Assembly: GCA_949285535.1 (NCBI GenBank)
Contig: CASDZP010000002.1
Coordinates: 1-64,000, forward strand
Source of the DNA: an uncultured Alistipes sp.
Lineage (GTDB): Bacteria; Bacteroidota; Bacteroidia; Bacteroidales; Rikenellaceae
Direction: 5' to 3'
Length of the DNA stretch: 64,000 nt
This document shows positions 1 to 9,752 of this stretch, in pieces. Both the position numbers and the translations under genes were made by a program. Under the pieces are notes generated by a model. The model had not been told where the DNA came from. It ran no database searches and was given only the letters and a program-made list of their open reading frames with translations. Within the stretch, counting starts at the first letter, position 1. Every line of letters begins with the position of its first letter.

Positions 1-180
1 TTATATTAATATAAATGTCTTTATTATTATATATATTTATGTCTTTATATTAATACATATGTCTTTTTAATTATATTAAAAAATGTCCTTTTAATAATAT
101 TAAAGTCTTTTATATAATATTAGTACTCATGTGTTTTACTTCCCTAAAATTAATATAAATGTCTTTTATATAATAAGTAT
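1..180. repeat. Degenerate AT-rich direct repeats with an ATGTCTTT core
   Basis: An ATGTCT-like core recurs at about 15, 39, 59, 83, 103, 129 and 159, each usually followed by T-runs and separated by TTATATTAATA-like sequence. The spacing alternates around 20-30 bp. Copies are imperfect (ATGTCC at 83, AAGTCT at 103, ATGTGT at 129). No gene is supported here. The left end is cut by the window edge, so the array may be longer. Confidence 0.5.
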
Positions 181-1155
181 ATGCATGTTTGCATTTATAT
201 TTTCATGTATTGTTTAGTCCCTCCTTTAGTCCTTTTTATCTTTTTATTTCCATTTGGATTCTCATTTGTGGATATTATTACACAGGCAGTAATGAGTATT
301 CATGTGTGTATATTGTTGTTACTCAGTAATATATCGTTTGACTCAATCTATTGTTCTGTACAGCTATGTGAATATTAAGATTCGCAGCTGTATTTACTGT
401 TATTAAGTGATGATAGATTGACATGGCAGAACTTAAGATTGTTCGGTTTATATAAGTCTGAGGTTATTTATAAAACTTTAGTATCTCCATGTAAATGGTC
501 TGTTTTTTGGATATAGCCATATATGAGTTGTTTCGCAGATAGAGTAAATATAGTTTGATATTGCTGGGGTGTTAAATAAACAGGCAACTGAAATTATTGT
601 GAAGATTTACCTTTTTTATTGTTTTAGGTGATTTGAAGAGAGAAGTATCGATGTGTTTTTGCGATTTACAAATATACACAAGAGTAGTCAGTGTTTAACT
701 TTTGTAAACATTTATCCTTAAATGATTATTACAAATGTATAATACAAAACTAATGTAAATTTTAGTTACAAGAGTAAATATAAGGCTTTTATAGCATTTT
801 TGATATTTATACTTTTACTTATTTATATACTTTATTTTTGTGATAATCAGTATTTTATATACTATATATTAAAGTTTTTATTTTATGATTTATCAGCATG
901 TATGTTATAATAGTTGTTAAAGACATTTTTGAAGTATAATTTTGTTCATAAAATATAATATATCAATTAATTATAATGTTTATATAAATTAAATAATTAA
1001 CTTCAAAAAATGGTATAAAAATTTTCAATTACATTTGTAAACAGTGTTTTTTGATTGATTTTTTCGTTATATTTGTAAAACAAAATCTGCTTTACAAAGT
1101 TTTTGAAAGCTTTAAAATGAATTTTTACAAAGTTTAACGGTATAATTTTCTCGAC
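181..1155. other. AT-rich intergenic region without a supported gene
   Basis: Nearly 1 kb of very AT-rich DNA upstream of the XRE-type gene. A 65-codon open frame at 181-378 is hydrophobic and low-complexity, with no family resemblance and no promoter or ribosome site I trust, so I do not call it. The only clear structure is a set of TACA-N2-TGTA inverted repeats at 730-739 and 1030-1039, with related TTTGTAAAC/TTTACAAA half-sites around 701, 1068, 1091 and 1125. Confidence 0.5.
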
Positions 1156-3120
1156 ATGAAAGAACGTTTGGAGCAACTGCTCGCGGCAAAAGGATATACT
1201 TCGCAGCGTTTTGCCGAAATTATGGGTGTTCAGCCATCAGGTATATCCCATATACTTGCAGGACGGAATAAGCCCAGATATGACTTTTTAGAGCGTCTTT
1301 TGAGACGATTTCCGGATATTAGTCCGGATTGGTTGCTATTAGGGCGCGGTCCGATGTTCAGGGAGATGGAATTGCCCGGACGTAATGCTGTTGCATCGCT
1401 TCAATTTACAGAACCTGAGGATGTTCCCTTGACTATTGAGAATGCATCGAGAATAGCGGAAATAGAGGCTGCCGAAGACTCTTCCGACAGGGATGAACAG
1501 GGAGAACCGCTTTCTTACAGCAATGAGGAGACTGATGGATATATAGTAAATCAAAGTGCATTCCATTTTGCCGGTAATCAATCCGATATTCCACGTTCCG
1601 ATATCGGAAACGAACCGCAAAAAGATTCTCATGACGTTTTGGAAACCAAAGAGAATCTTTCATCTGAAGTTTCTAATTCAGAGGTAGTTGATATTCAGAA
1701 TATTGGTGCTGTCGATTCAAATCAAGGCGATGCAGTCAACGATTATGCGGAACAGGTGCATTCCGATCCATCAGTTGCGGTTAAAGAAGAGCCTAAAGAG
1801 CTTTATTTCACAGATATCGATGTGCAAAATACTTCAGATGTAGTGAATGATGCGTTTGATGACCAGAATACTCATAAAATAGATGAATCTGTTGATTCAG
1901 AAGTCAATACAGGTTCTGTTTCTACCGTTGATACTGAATTACCTTTTGTCGAACAGCCAAGAGAGAGCGTAGATACTTCAGAACAGCAGAAAACGGAATC
2001 AGGGAATAGTATCGGAACTGTTGAAAATACAGAAAGAGAGAGCGATACGGATAATGTTATAATTGATAATAGCGAACACATGGACAACTATAATTCGGGA
2101 TACGATGCACAAGAAAACCATATAAGCGGGCATGATACATTTGTAAACAACGATACAAGTAATGATTTAACTTCATTTAAATCAGATAATTTTATTATTG
2201 TAAACAAGTCTGAAAATAGCGAATACATGTCTGTTGATGCCTCAAATACATCGGATGAAAGTATTTTGATTGCTAATTCTGAATCAGAACCTGGTTCGCT
2301 TGAAAACATGCTTTTTTCTGAAGAGGATAACACCTCGGATAACGTTGATAATTATGGTAATGTTTCTGGTAATATAGCGTCAGATGATACTTTAAATACT
2401 GAAAATAATATTATAACAGAGGGTGTTGGAGATGAAACTATTGAAAATATGGAGATAACGGCCGATAACGGTGTTATGTCTGATATTCCGTATTATAATG
2501 GTGATGTAATAGTCGGAACGGATGAAACAGGTAATTTTGAGAATGTTTCCGGTGAGGGTGTTATATTTACCGCTGAAGTGGAGCCTGCCGATACTGATTA
2601 CGTGCAAGCGTCGGAAGAGGCTGTCGAAGATGAGAAAACGTTTAATTCGGAGACTGTGGACAATGCTGGATTTGAGTTTGATTTGCCTCATAACGACATG
2701 CAGAATGAGACAGAAAATAATAATATAAATGTCGATACAAATGTAAATACAGATTCTTTTGATGATATTCAATATTCTGATATAAGTGATGTTACGAACG
2801 ACACCGAAAGTAATGGTTTTGGTGACGATATGAGCTGTGATACAAATGTAAACAGCGTTTATTTACAAAATTATACGGACAAAACTGTCGCAGACAAAGA
2901 GCCTGAAAGCATAATGAATAATGATGTTTTTACAGATGTAAACAAAATGTGTGCCGACGTAAAAGCAGATAAACCCACAACTCCCAAGTTAGTGAAAGTA
3001 TTGTTTTTCTACGATGACGGGCATTTTGAGGAATATGTAAATTCTTAAGTGTAACTACTGTAATATCAGTTTGATTTATATTTGTAAAACGTGTTTAAGA
3101 GATTGCTATTTACAAATGTA
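730..3120. promoter_or_regulatory. Cluster of TACA-N2-TGTA inverted repeats around and inside the XRE-type gene
   Basis: Perfect TACA-N2-TGTA sites lie at 730-739, 1030-1039, 2136-2145, 2736-2745, 2841-2850, 2931-2940 and 3111-3120. Several extend towards TTTACAAATGTAAA. One-mismatch forms (TATATTTGTA) occur at 1068-1077 and 3077-3086. The dyad resembles operators of the BlaI/MecI/CopY family (known TACA-TGTA type), but no such repressor is in the window. The protein encoded between the sites is itself an XRE-type DNA-binding protein, so autoregulation is a reasonable inference. The four intragenic copies share one codon phase and encode DTNVN-like peptides. Confidence 0.5.
1156..3048 (+). 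CDS. XRE-type helix-turn-helix protein with a long acidic low-complexity region
   Basis: A 630-residue protein. Residues 2-66 form a lambda-repressor-like helix-turn-helix (QRFAEIMGVQPSGISHILAG, then PDWLLLGRGPMF), a common Bacteroidales form of XRE regulator. From about residue 70 to 605 the sequence is acidic and rich in D, N, S, E, T and V with no recognisable domain, so probably disordered. The last 20 residues (VKVLFFYDDGHFEEYVNS) match a tail often seen at the end of short Bacteroidales regulators of this kind. Relatives with the same ends are usually far shorter, so the middle looks expanded, and its DNA is more AT-rich than the 5' end. DNA binding is likely; target and signal are unknown. 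Confidence 0.85.
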   Translation: MKERLEQLLAAKGYTSQRFAEIMGVQPSGISHILAGRNKPRYDFLERLLRRFPDISPDWLLLGRGPMFREMELPGRNAVASLQFTEPEDVPLTIENASRIAEIEAAEDSSDRDEQGEPLSYSNEETDGYIVNQSAFHFAGNQSDIPRSDIGNEPQKDSHDVLETKENLSSEVSNSEVVDIQNIGAVDSNQGDAVNDYAEQVHSDPSVAVKEEPKELYFTDIDVQNTSDVVNDAFDDQNTHKIDESVDSEVNTGSVSTVDTELPFVEQPRESVDTSEQQKTESGNSIGTVENTERESDTDNVIIDNSEHMDNYNSGYDAQENHISGHDTFVNNDTSNDLTSFKSDNFIIVNKSENSEYMSVDASNTSDESILIANSESEPGSLENMLFSEEDNTSDNVDNYGNVSGNIASDDTLNTENNIITEGVGDETIENMEITADNGVMSDIPYYNGDVIVGTDETGNFENVSGEGVIFTAEVEPADTDYVQASEEAVEDEKTFNSETVDNAGFEFDLPHNDMQNETENNNINVDTNVNTDSFDDIQYSDISDVTNDTESNGFGDDMSCDTNVNSVYLQNYTDKTVADKEPESIMNNDVFTDVNKMCADVKADKPTTPKLVKVLFFYDDGHFEEYVNS

Positions 3121-3136
3121 TCATGTCTAATTCATA

Positions 3137-3164
3137 AAGATGGTTGTTTTCAGCCATCTTTTTT
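3137..3164 (+). terminator. Rho-independent terminator after the XRE-type gene
   Basis: The stem AAAGATGG/CCATCTTT with a short loop is followed by a run of T, about 90 bp downstream of the stop codon at 3048. Confidence 0.7.
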
Positions 3165-3500
3165 TATGCTTATTGATTTTTTGGGGGTAATCTTATTGAA
3201 AAAAATCAGTTTTTTAGGATTAATTTTTTAGAAAAATTTTTATGTTTTTGCCGATAAATTTTTTACTGCTTTTTTATATCTTTTTTGAGAGGAATTATTT
3301 CTAAAATTTTATCTGTTTGTCGGAGTAGTGTTTTTGATTGATTTGCTATTTGTGATTCGAGTGTTTTTCTTGGATTTAATATTCTCGTTTGAGTATTTTA
3401 TTTTTCTGACAGAAAAAATAATTTTTTGTCTGATTTTTTATGCCGTTTTTTTGAGTATAACAAGCCTGTGGGAGAAAACTCGCGGGAATGGTGATATAAT

Positions 3501-3560
3501 TCGTTTTTATGGTTTTATGGCTGTAATATTGGAATATTACGGCATAAAACCATAAAACGA
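3501..3560. repeat. Long near-perfect hairpin with a 2-nt loop
   Basis: The left arm (about 3501-3530) and right arm (3533-3560) are reverse complements over about 27 bp with only one or two mismatches or indels, around a GG loop; the innermost pairs are TAATATT/AATATTA. It lies in the 3049-3623 gap between two convergent genes and could act as a bidirectional transcription barrier, although it lacks a clear T-run. Otherwise the gap holds only AT-rich sequence. A 75-codon hydrophobic frame at 3328-3555 ends inside the hairpin and is not credible. Confidence 0.6.
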
Positions 3561-3623
3561 TATATTGTTTAGATTGGTTACGTACGTGAGGACAGCCTGT
3601 TTGTGTGAGGCTGTGTAGTCGGA

Positions 3624-4400
3624 TTACTTTTTGTCGCCGCAGTTGCAGTGAGCTGTGCTTTTATGGGTTTCGAGTACCGTGTGCGGAACGTCTCCGTGAG
3701 TCACGAGGAGAATCGGACATTCGTATCTGTCAAGATCTTCCTGAGATATGGTGTTGGAATTGTGATAGTGAAGGCATCCGTTCACGCAGGCGATACTTTT
3801 CACGTATGAGGTTATTGTACCGAGGTCGTGGGACACTATGACTATCGCCATCTCTTTGTTTAGTTCTTTGAGCAGTTCGTAAAGCTCGCTCTCAAACTTG
3901 TTATCGACATATGTGTTGGGTTCGTCGAGAATCAGCAGTTGCGGAGACGATACGAGCGCACGGCAAAGCAGAGCCCGTTGTCTTTGACCGCCTGACAGCT
4001 CTCCTATGGTTTTTGCCGCCAAATGAGCTATTCCGCATCGTTTCATTATTTGAGCGACCAATTTGTCGTCTTGGCGGTTATAGCGTCCGAAAATGCCTTT
4101 TTTTGACTGAAGTCCGGATTTGACAACCTCTTTTACGGTTATCGGAAACGCTTTGTCCGTTGCGTCCGCCTGCGGCAGATAGCCTATGCGTTTTAGAGCG
4201 GGAGAATAGGTTACGCTTCCCGAAGTTGGCGCGATTCTCTTCAACAGGAGTTTGGCGAGAGTGGTTTTACCGCCTCCGTTGGGGCCGATTACCCCGATGA
4301 AGTCGTTGGTGCGCACTTCGAAGTCGATGTGTTTCAGGATGTTGACTCCGTCATAACCGGCAGATACATCCTTTAGCGATATGAGTATCTCCTCACTCAT
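3624..4400 (-). CDS. Metal ABC transporter ATP-binding protein (ZnuC/MntB-like)
   Basis: 258 residues, the usual size for the ATPase of a zinc/manganese (family 9 binding protein) importer. It has a Walker A GPNGGGKTT near residue 40, signature LSGGQRQR near 137, Walker B LLILDEP and the switch histidine in IVSHD. It overlaps the preceding binding-protein gene by 8 bp, so the two are co-transcribed and should work together at the inner membrane. The C-terminus ends in a Cys/His cluster (HCNCGDKK) that could bind metal. No membrane permease gene follows, although one would be expected in such an operon. Zn versus Mn cannot be decided from sequence. Confidence 0.88.
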   Translation of the reverse strand: MSEEILISLKDVSAGYDGVNILKHIDFEVRTNDFIGVIGPNGGGKTTLAKLLLKRIAPTSGSVTYSPALKRIGYLPQADATDKAFPITVKEVVKSGLQSKKGIFGRYNRQDDKLVAQIMKRCGIAHLAAKTIGELSGGQRQRALLCRALVSSPQLLILDEPNTYVDNKFESELYELLKELNKEMAIVIVSHDLGTITSYVKSIACVNGCLHYHNSNTISQEDLDRYECPILLVTHGDVPHTVLETHKSTAHCNCGDKK

Positions 4401-5247
4401 ATATTTGATTTAAAATCTTTTCAATGTTTGAAAACCACTCTTTTTCAAGCGGATTGAGTTCCGTCGGAGTGGCGCCGGTCTCTTCCGCGATGGTTTTGAC
4501 GCTCTCGGAATTCAGGTGTGACTGGTAGAAAATGTGTTTTACACCGTTTTTGCGGCCTTTCTCTATCAAATTCCTGATGCCTGAGGCAGACGGCTCTTTA
4601 CCGTCTTTTTCGATGGCTGTTTGCTCGAAACCGCACTCTGCCGCCAGATAAGCCAGCGCAGGATGATATATAAATACATCCGTCGTGCCTTTCGTTTCAG
4701 CTTTCGCTTTTACAGCCGTGCTCAACGAGTCTATGCGAGCCGTGAGTGAATCGCAGTTTTGTCGATATTGGCCGTCCATTTCGGGTTTGAGCTTACAAAG
4801 GGCGTCCGTTATTTTTCGAGCGATTATTTTGCCGTTTTCGAGCGATAACCATATATGAGGGTCGGTACCGTGCGAATGTCCGTGATGTTCGCCTGAAGCG
4901 CAATCTCCTTCTATCAATTCGACGGATTCCGACAGGTTGACAATGTTTACGGACGAGTCGGACTCCAGCATGCGTATTATGTTACGTTCGTTGTCGAGTA
5001 GTCCAATGCCGACAAACAGTTTCGATGTCACGGCGTTTTTTATGTTATCCGCGGTAGGCTCGTAGTTTTCGGCTGACGCGTTACTCGGAATAATTGCGGT
5101 AACCTTGAAATCATCACCCGCAATCGTTTCGACAAAATAGGCTAACGGTTCTATCGACACGACAATGGTGTCGTTTTTGACATTATTGTCACTGCCGCAT
5201 GACCATAAGGCAAGTAACGATATGATTGTGAGTATGTAACGTTTCAT
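4393..5247 (-). CDS. Metal ABC transporter substrate-binding lipoprotein (ZnuA-like)
   Basis: 284 residues if started at the ATG at 5247, which gives a proper lipoprotein signal (MKRYILTIISLLALWSC, acylated Cys17). An upstream in-frame start would put 18 unlikely residues before it. The protein resembles family 9 periplasmic metal-binding proteins: N-terminal VVSIEPLAYFVETIAGD, a His-rich loop GEHHGHSHGTDPH at about 120-131 typical of zinc binders, and the FIYHPALAYLAAECG segment. It likely captures zinc (or manganese) in the periplasm and passes it to the ATPase encoded next. The permease is not nearby. Confidence 0.88.
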   Translation of the reverse strand: MKRYILTIISLLALWSCGSDNNVKNDTIVVSIEPLAYFVETIAGDDFKVTAIIPSNASAENYEPTADNIKNAVTSKLFVGIGLLDNERNIIRMLESDSSVNIVNLSESVELIEGDCASGEHHGHSHGTDPHIWLSLENGKIIARKITDALCKLKPEMDGQYRQNCDSLTARIDSLSTAVKAKAETKGTTDVFIYHPALAYLAAECGFEQTAIEKDGKEPSASGIRNLIEKGRKNGVKHIFYQSHLNSESVKTIAEETGATPTELNPLEKEWFSNIEKILNQIYE

Positions 5248-5369
5248 GTTTTCGTAAAAATAGGGGAGCCCCGCAAAATTGAGATTATCGTTTTCTAACA
5301 TGTCGTTTTATCGTATGTCTTAAACCGTTTAAGCAAACAAATCAGTTTTTTATATGTTTGCATTAAGTG

Positions 5370-5855
5370 TCAGAAACATACGTCACCTATGATGCGACAT
5401 ATCTTTTCAAGCATCTCGGAGTCCGTGGAGTCAAAAAAGCTCTTTTTGTCTGAGTCTATGTCGAGTACTCCGAAAATATCTCCGTTTTTGAATATCGGTA
5501 AGACAATCTCGCTCTTTGAGAGAGAGGAGCAGGCGATGTGTCCGGGGAACAAGTCCACATCATCGACAACAATGGTGCGACCTTCAGCCCAAGCGGTGCC
5601 GCAGACGCCTCGTCCGTACTTTATGCGACTGCACGCAATCGGACCTTGAAACACGTTAAGTACGAGTTCTCCGTTTTTAACCAAATAGAATCCCGTCCAG
5701 AAAAAGCCGAGCGAATGGTGCAATACCGCCACGATGTTTGCCAATGCCGCCGTTCTGTCGGTCTCATGAGCAATCAAAGCAGATACCTGCGGGAGTAGTG
5801 CCTCGTAGGTATCTGCTTTAGTCGCATTTTGGGGAATGAATATCTCTTCTGCCAT
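5370..5855 (-). CDS. msrC: Free methionine-(R)-sulfoxide reductase (GAF domain)
   Basis: 161 residues, a single GAF domain of the fRMsr family, which reduces free methionine-R-sulfoxide in the cytoplasm with thioredoxin. The three conserved cysteines are in place: Cys75 in GPIACSRI, Cys85 in GVCGTAWA and Cys109 in HIACSSLSKSEIV, followed by the VLDIDSD motif. Length fits the family. The gene starts 6 bp after gyrB ends, so it is probably read from the same transcript. A thioredoxin gene lies far away at 57 kb. Confidence 0.9.
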   Translation of the reverse strand: MAEEIFIPQNATKADTYEALLPQVSALIAHETDRTAALANIVAVLHHSLGFFWTGFYLVKNGELVLNVFQGPIACSRIKYGRGVCGTAWAEGRTIVVDDVDLFPGHIACSSLSKSEIVLPIFKNGDIFGVLDIDSDKKSFFDSTDSEMLEKICRIIGDVCF

Positions 5856-5861
5856 TTTTTA

Positions 5862-7829
<1,968 letters not shown>

Positions 7830-7863
7830 TTAATTGTAGGTTCTTTTATTTCTGATTAACGTA

Positions 7864-7894
7864 CAAAAATAGCAAAAATTAATGACAAAAACAA
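7864..7894 (-). promoter_or_regulatory. Candidate promoter of gyrB
   Basis: On the minus strand a TATTTTTG box (plus coordinates 7864-7871) fits the Bacteroidetes -7 consensus TAnnTTTG, with a TTG element about 20 bp upstream (7892-7894). It lies about 35 bp before the gyrB start. Confidence 0.45.
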
Positions 7895-7943
7895 TATCGA
7901 AATACCTTTTGCCCCCTTTTTTCAACGCTTGTTATCTTTGGAG

Positions 7944-9671
7944 TCAATATCTGTCTCTGCCGTAGCCTCCGTTGTTGTTTCCGTAATTGACGTTTCGTCC
8001 GTCCGTGCGGTTATTGTCGTATTGCTCCTCATAGAATGTGCCGTGCGGGTTGCTGTAATAGTTCCCCTGCATGTTTCCGTACGATGATTCGTCAGAATTG
8101 AAACGTGCATCCCGCTCGGGAGCCAATCGTGCGTTGTTCGGAATGTCCGAATATTCGGGATCGTCATCGTTGTCGTACCCGTATTCGTTTTCTCCGTACT
8201 CATCGTACTCATCCTCTTCATGCGGGTCGTAGTTGTCGTATTCTTCGTACTCCTCATATCCGTCGCCGTTTTCGTATCCGTTTTGATACTCGTCGGCCTC
8301 GTCATATTCTTCGTACTCTTCGTTATAACCGTCGTAATCGCCGTAATCTTGTGCGTCGTCATATATGTTGCCTGTCTCTTCAGAGGCCTCTTCGGCGTTC
8401 ACGTAGAATGAATTACGGTTCGAGTTTGCGAATATGTCCGACTCCGGATATATCTGATTGTCAAAAGCGGAATCATCTCCCTGTGAGTTGTTGTATTTGC
8501 CGTTTATATCCTGTCTTGTGAGAGATGCGCCTGCTGCCATAGGCATAGTAACACCGTTTATCTCTCTTTCGACGTCTGACGGATGCCTGTAAAACGACTG
8601 ACCGTGCATAGAGCCGCCGTTTACCGTGTTCACGGGTGTTTCCGAATATATGTTTGCATTGTTTTCGCTATTGCGGCTGTCGGCAGTTGGTGTCGGTCTG
8701 TTGTCGGCAACCGTGCGGTTGCTTACGGGACGGTTTGATGCGGCCGTGAAATTCCTGCGGTCGTTGCGATTGTCATTCATTGGGCTGCCCGCATAGTTTT
8801 GAATACCCGCATGACGATTTGCTGTCGGTTCGTTAGGGAAAGGCGGTGTTGTAGGCGGGGTGTATCTTTGTTGCGGTTGTTGCTGCTGTTGCGGACGCGT
8901 TCTTCGTTCGTTTATATTGTTTTCGGGTCTCCAGCCGTCATAGTATTGTGTCGATTGCGGAGCAGTATTACCGAATACCGCGCTGTGGCTCACCTCTTCG
9001 AGAGAACCGTTGCTGACACGTATTATGCGGGCGGGGTATTGTTCTATCAGTGATATGTTGTGTGTAGCCAAAACCACACTGCACCCGAACGACACAAGCT
9101 CCATGAACAAGTCCATGACGGTATTTGCCGTTTCTGGGTCGAGGTTTCCAGTCGGTTCGTCGGCGAGTATCACGGACGGTCTGTTGAGGAAGGCTCGTCC
9201 TACGGCTATTCGCTGTTGTTCTCCGCCTGAAAGCTGGTGGGGCATGCTGTTGATTTTATGACGCAGACCGACCATGTCGAGAGTCTCCTCGATACGTTTC
9301 CTTATAGCCATTTCATCGCGCCAGCCTGTCGCCAGAAGCACAAAACGAAGATTCTGATATATGTTGCGGTCGTTGAGAAGCTGGAAATCCTGAAAAACCA
9401 TGCCGAGTTTGCGACGCAGCATCGGTATCGTCTCTCGGTTGAGCGAGTCGAGTCTGAAACCTGCAACAACACCGTTGCCGTGTGTCATCGGTATCTCTCC
9501 GTACAGCATTTTGAGCAGGCTGCTCTTGCCGCTGCCCACCTTGCCTATCAGATAGACCAACTCACCTTTGGATACGGTGAGGTTTATGTTACTCAAGATG
9601 ACGCGTCTGCGTCCGCTTGCCGTGCCGACGGTTATGGATGCGCGTCGGATATTTATGTTGCTGTTTTGCAC
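7944..9671 (-). CDS. ftsE: Cell-division ABC ATPase FtsE with a long disordered C-terminal tail
   Basis: 575 residues. Residues 1-228 are an FtsE-type ATPase: Walker A GKVGSGKS (43-50), VFQDFQLL Q-loop, signature LSGGEQQR (147-154), Walker B/DEPTGNLD (171-178) and His204. FtsE pairs with membrane protein FtsX to control wall hydrolases at the division site; FtsX is not in the window. The remaining 345 residues are unlike normal FtsE, which ends near residue 225: a Q/P/N/R-rich stretch, then an acidic Tyr-Glu-Asp region (about 435-520), then an Asn/Tyr/Gly/Arg-rich end. The reading frame is uninterrupted into the tail, so it is probably translated. Confidence 0.85.
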   Translation of the reverse strand: MQNSNINIRRASITVGTASGRRRVILSNINLTVSKGELVYLIGKVGSGKSSLLKMLYGEIPMTHGNGVVAGFRLDSLNRETIPMLRRKLGMVFQDFQLLNDRNIYQNLRFVLLATGWRDEMAIRKRIEETLDMVGLRHKINSMPHQLSGGEQQRIAVGRAFLNRPSVILADEPTGNLDPETANTVMDLFMELVSFGCSVVLATHNISLIEQYPARIIRVSNGSLEEVSHSAVFGNTAPQSTQYYDGWRPENNINERRTRPQQQQQPQQRYTPPTTPPFPNEPTANRHAGIQNYAGSPMNDNRNDRRNFTAASNRPVSNRTVADNRPTPTADSRNSENNANIYSETPVNTVNGGSMHGQSFYRHPSDVEREINGVTMPMAAGASLTRQDINGKYNNSQGDDSAFDNQIYPESDIFANSNRNSFYVNAEEASEETGNIYDDAQDYGDYDGYNEEYEEYDEADEYQNGYENGDGYEEYEEYDNYDPHEEDEYDEYGENEYGYDNDDDPEYSDIPNNARLAPERDARFNSDESSYGNMQGNYYSNPHGTFYEEQYDNNRTDGRNVNYGNNNGGYGRDRY

Positions 9672-9752
9672 GTTTCTGACTTTTATTTTGAGTCGCTTTC
9701 AAAGGTTGTCTTTCAGCTTGTCACGCTTTAGGCATGCCTTGCGTGTCGTTTT

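Noticed and set aside
181-378. 65-codon hydrophobic open frame in AT-rich DNA
   Set aside because: Low-complexity composition, no family resemblance, no credible start signal; such frames are expected in T-rich sequence.
3328-3555. 75-codon hydrophobic frame
   Set aside because: Phenylalanine-rich because of T-runs; it ends inside the long hairpin and is better explained as intergenic.
7922-8362. 146-codon frame rich in Thr, Lys and Arg overlapping the ftsE tail
   Set aside because: It is the shifted reading of the repetitive acidic tail; the ftsE frame is continuous with the ATPase.
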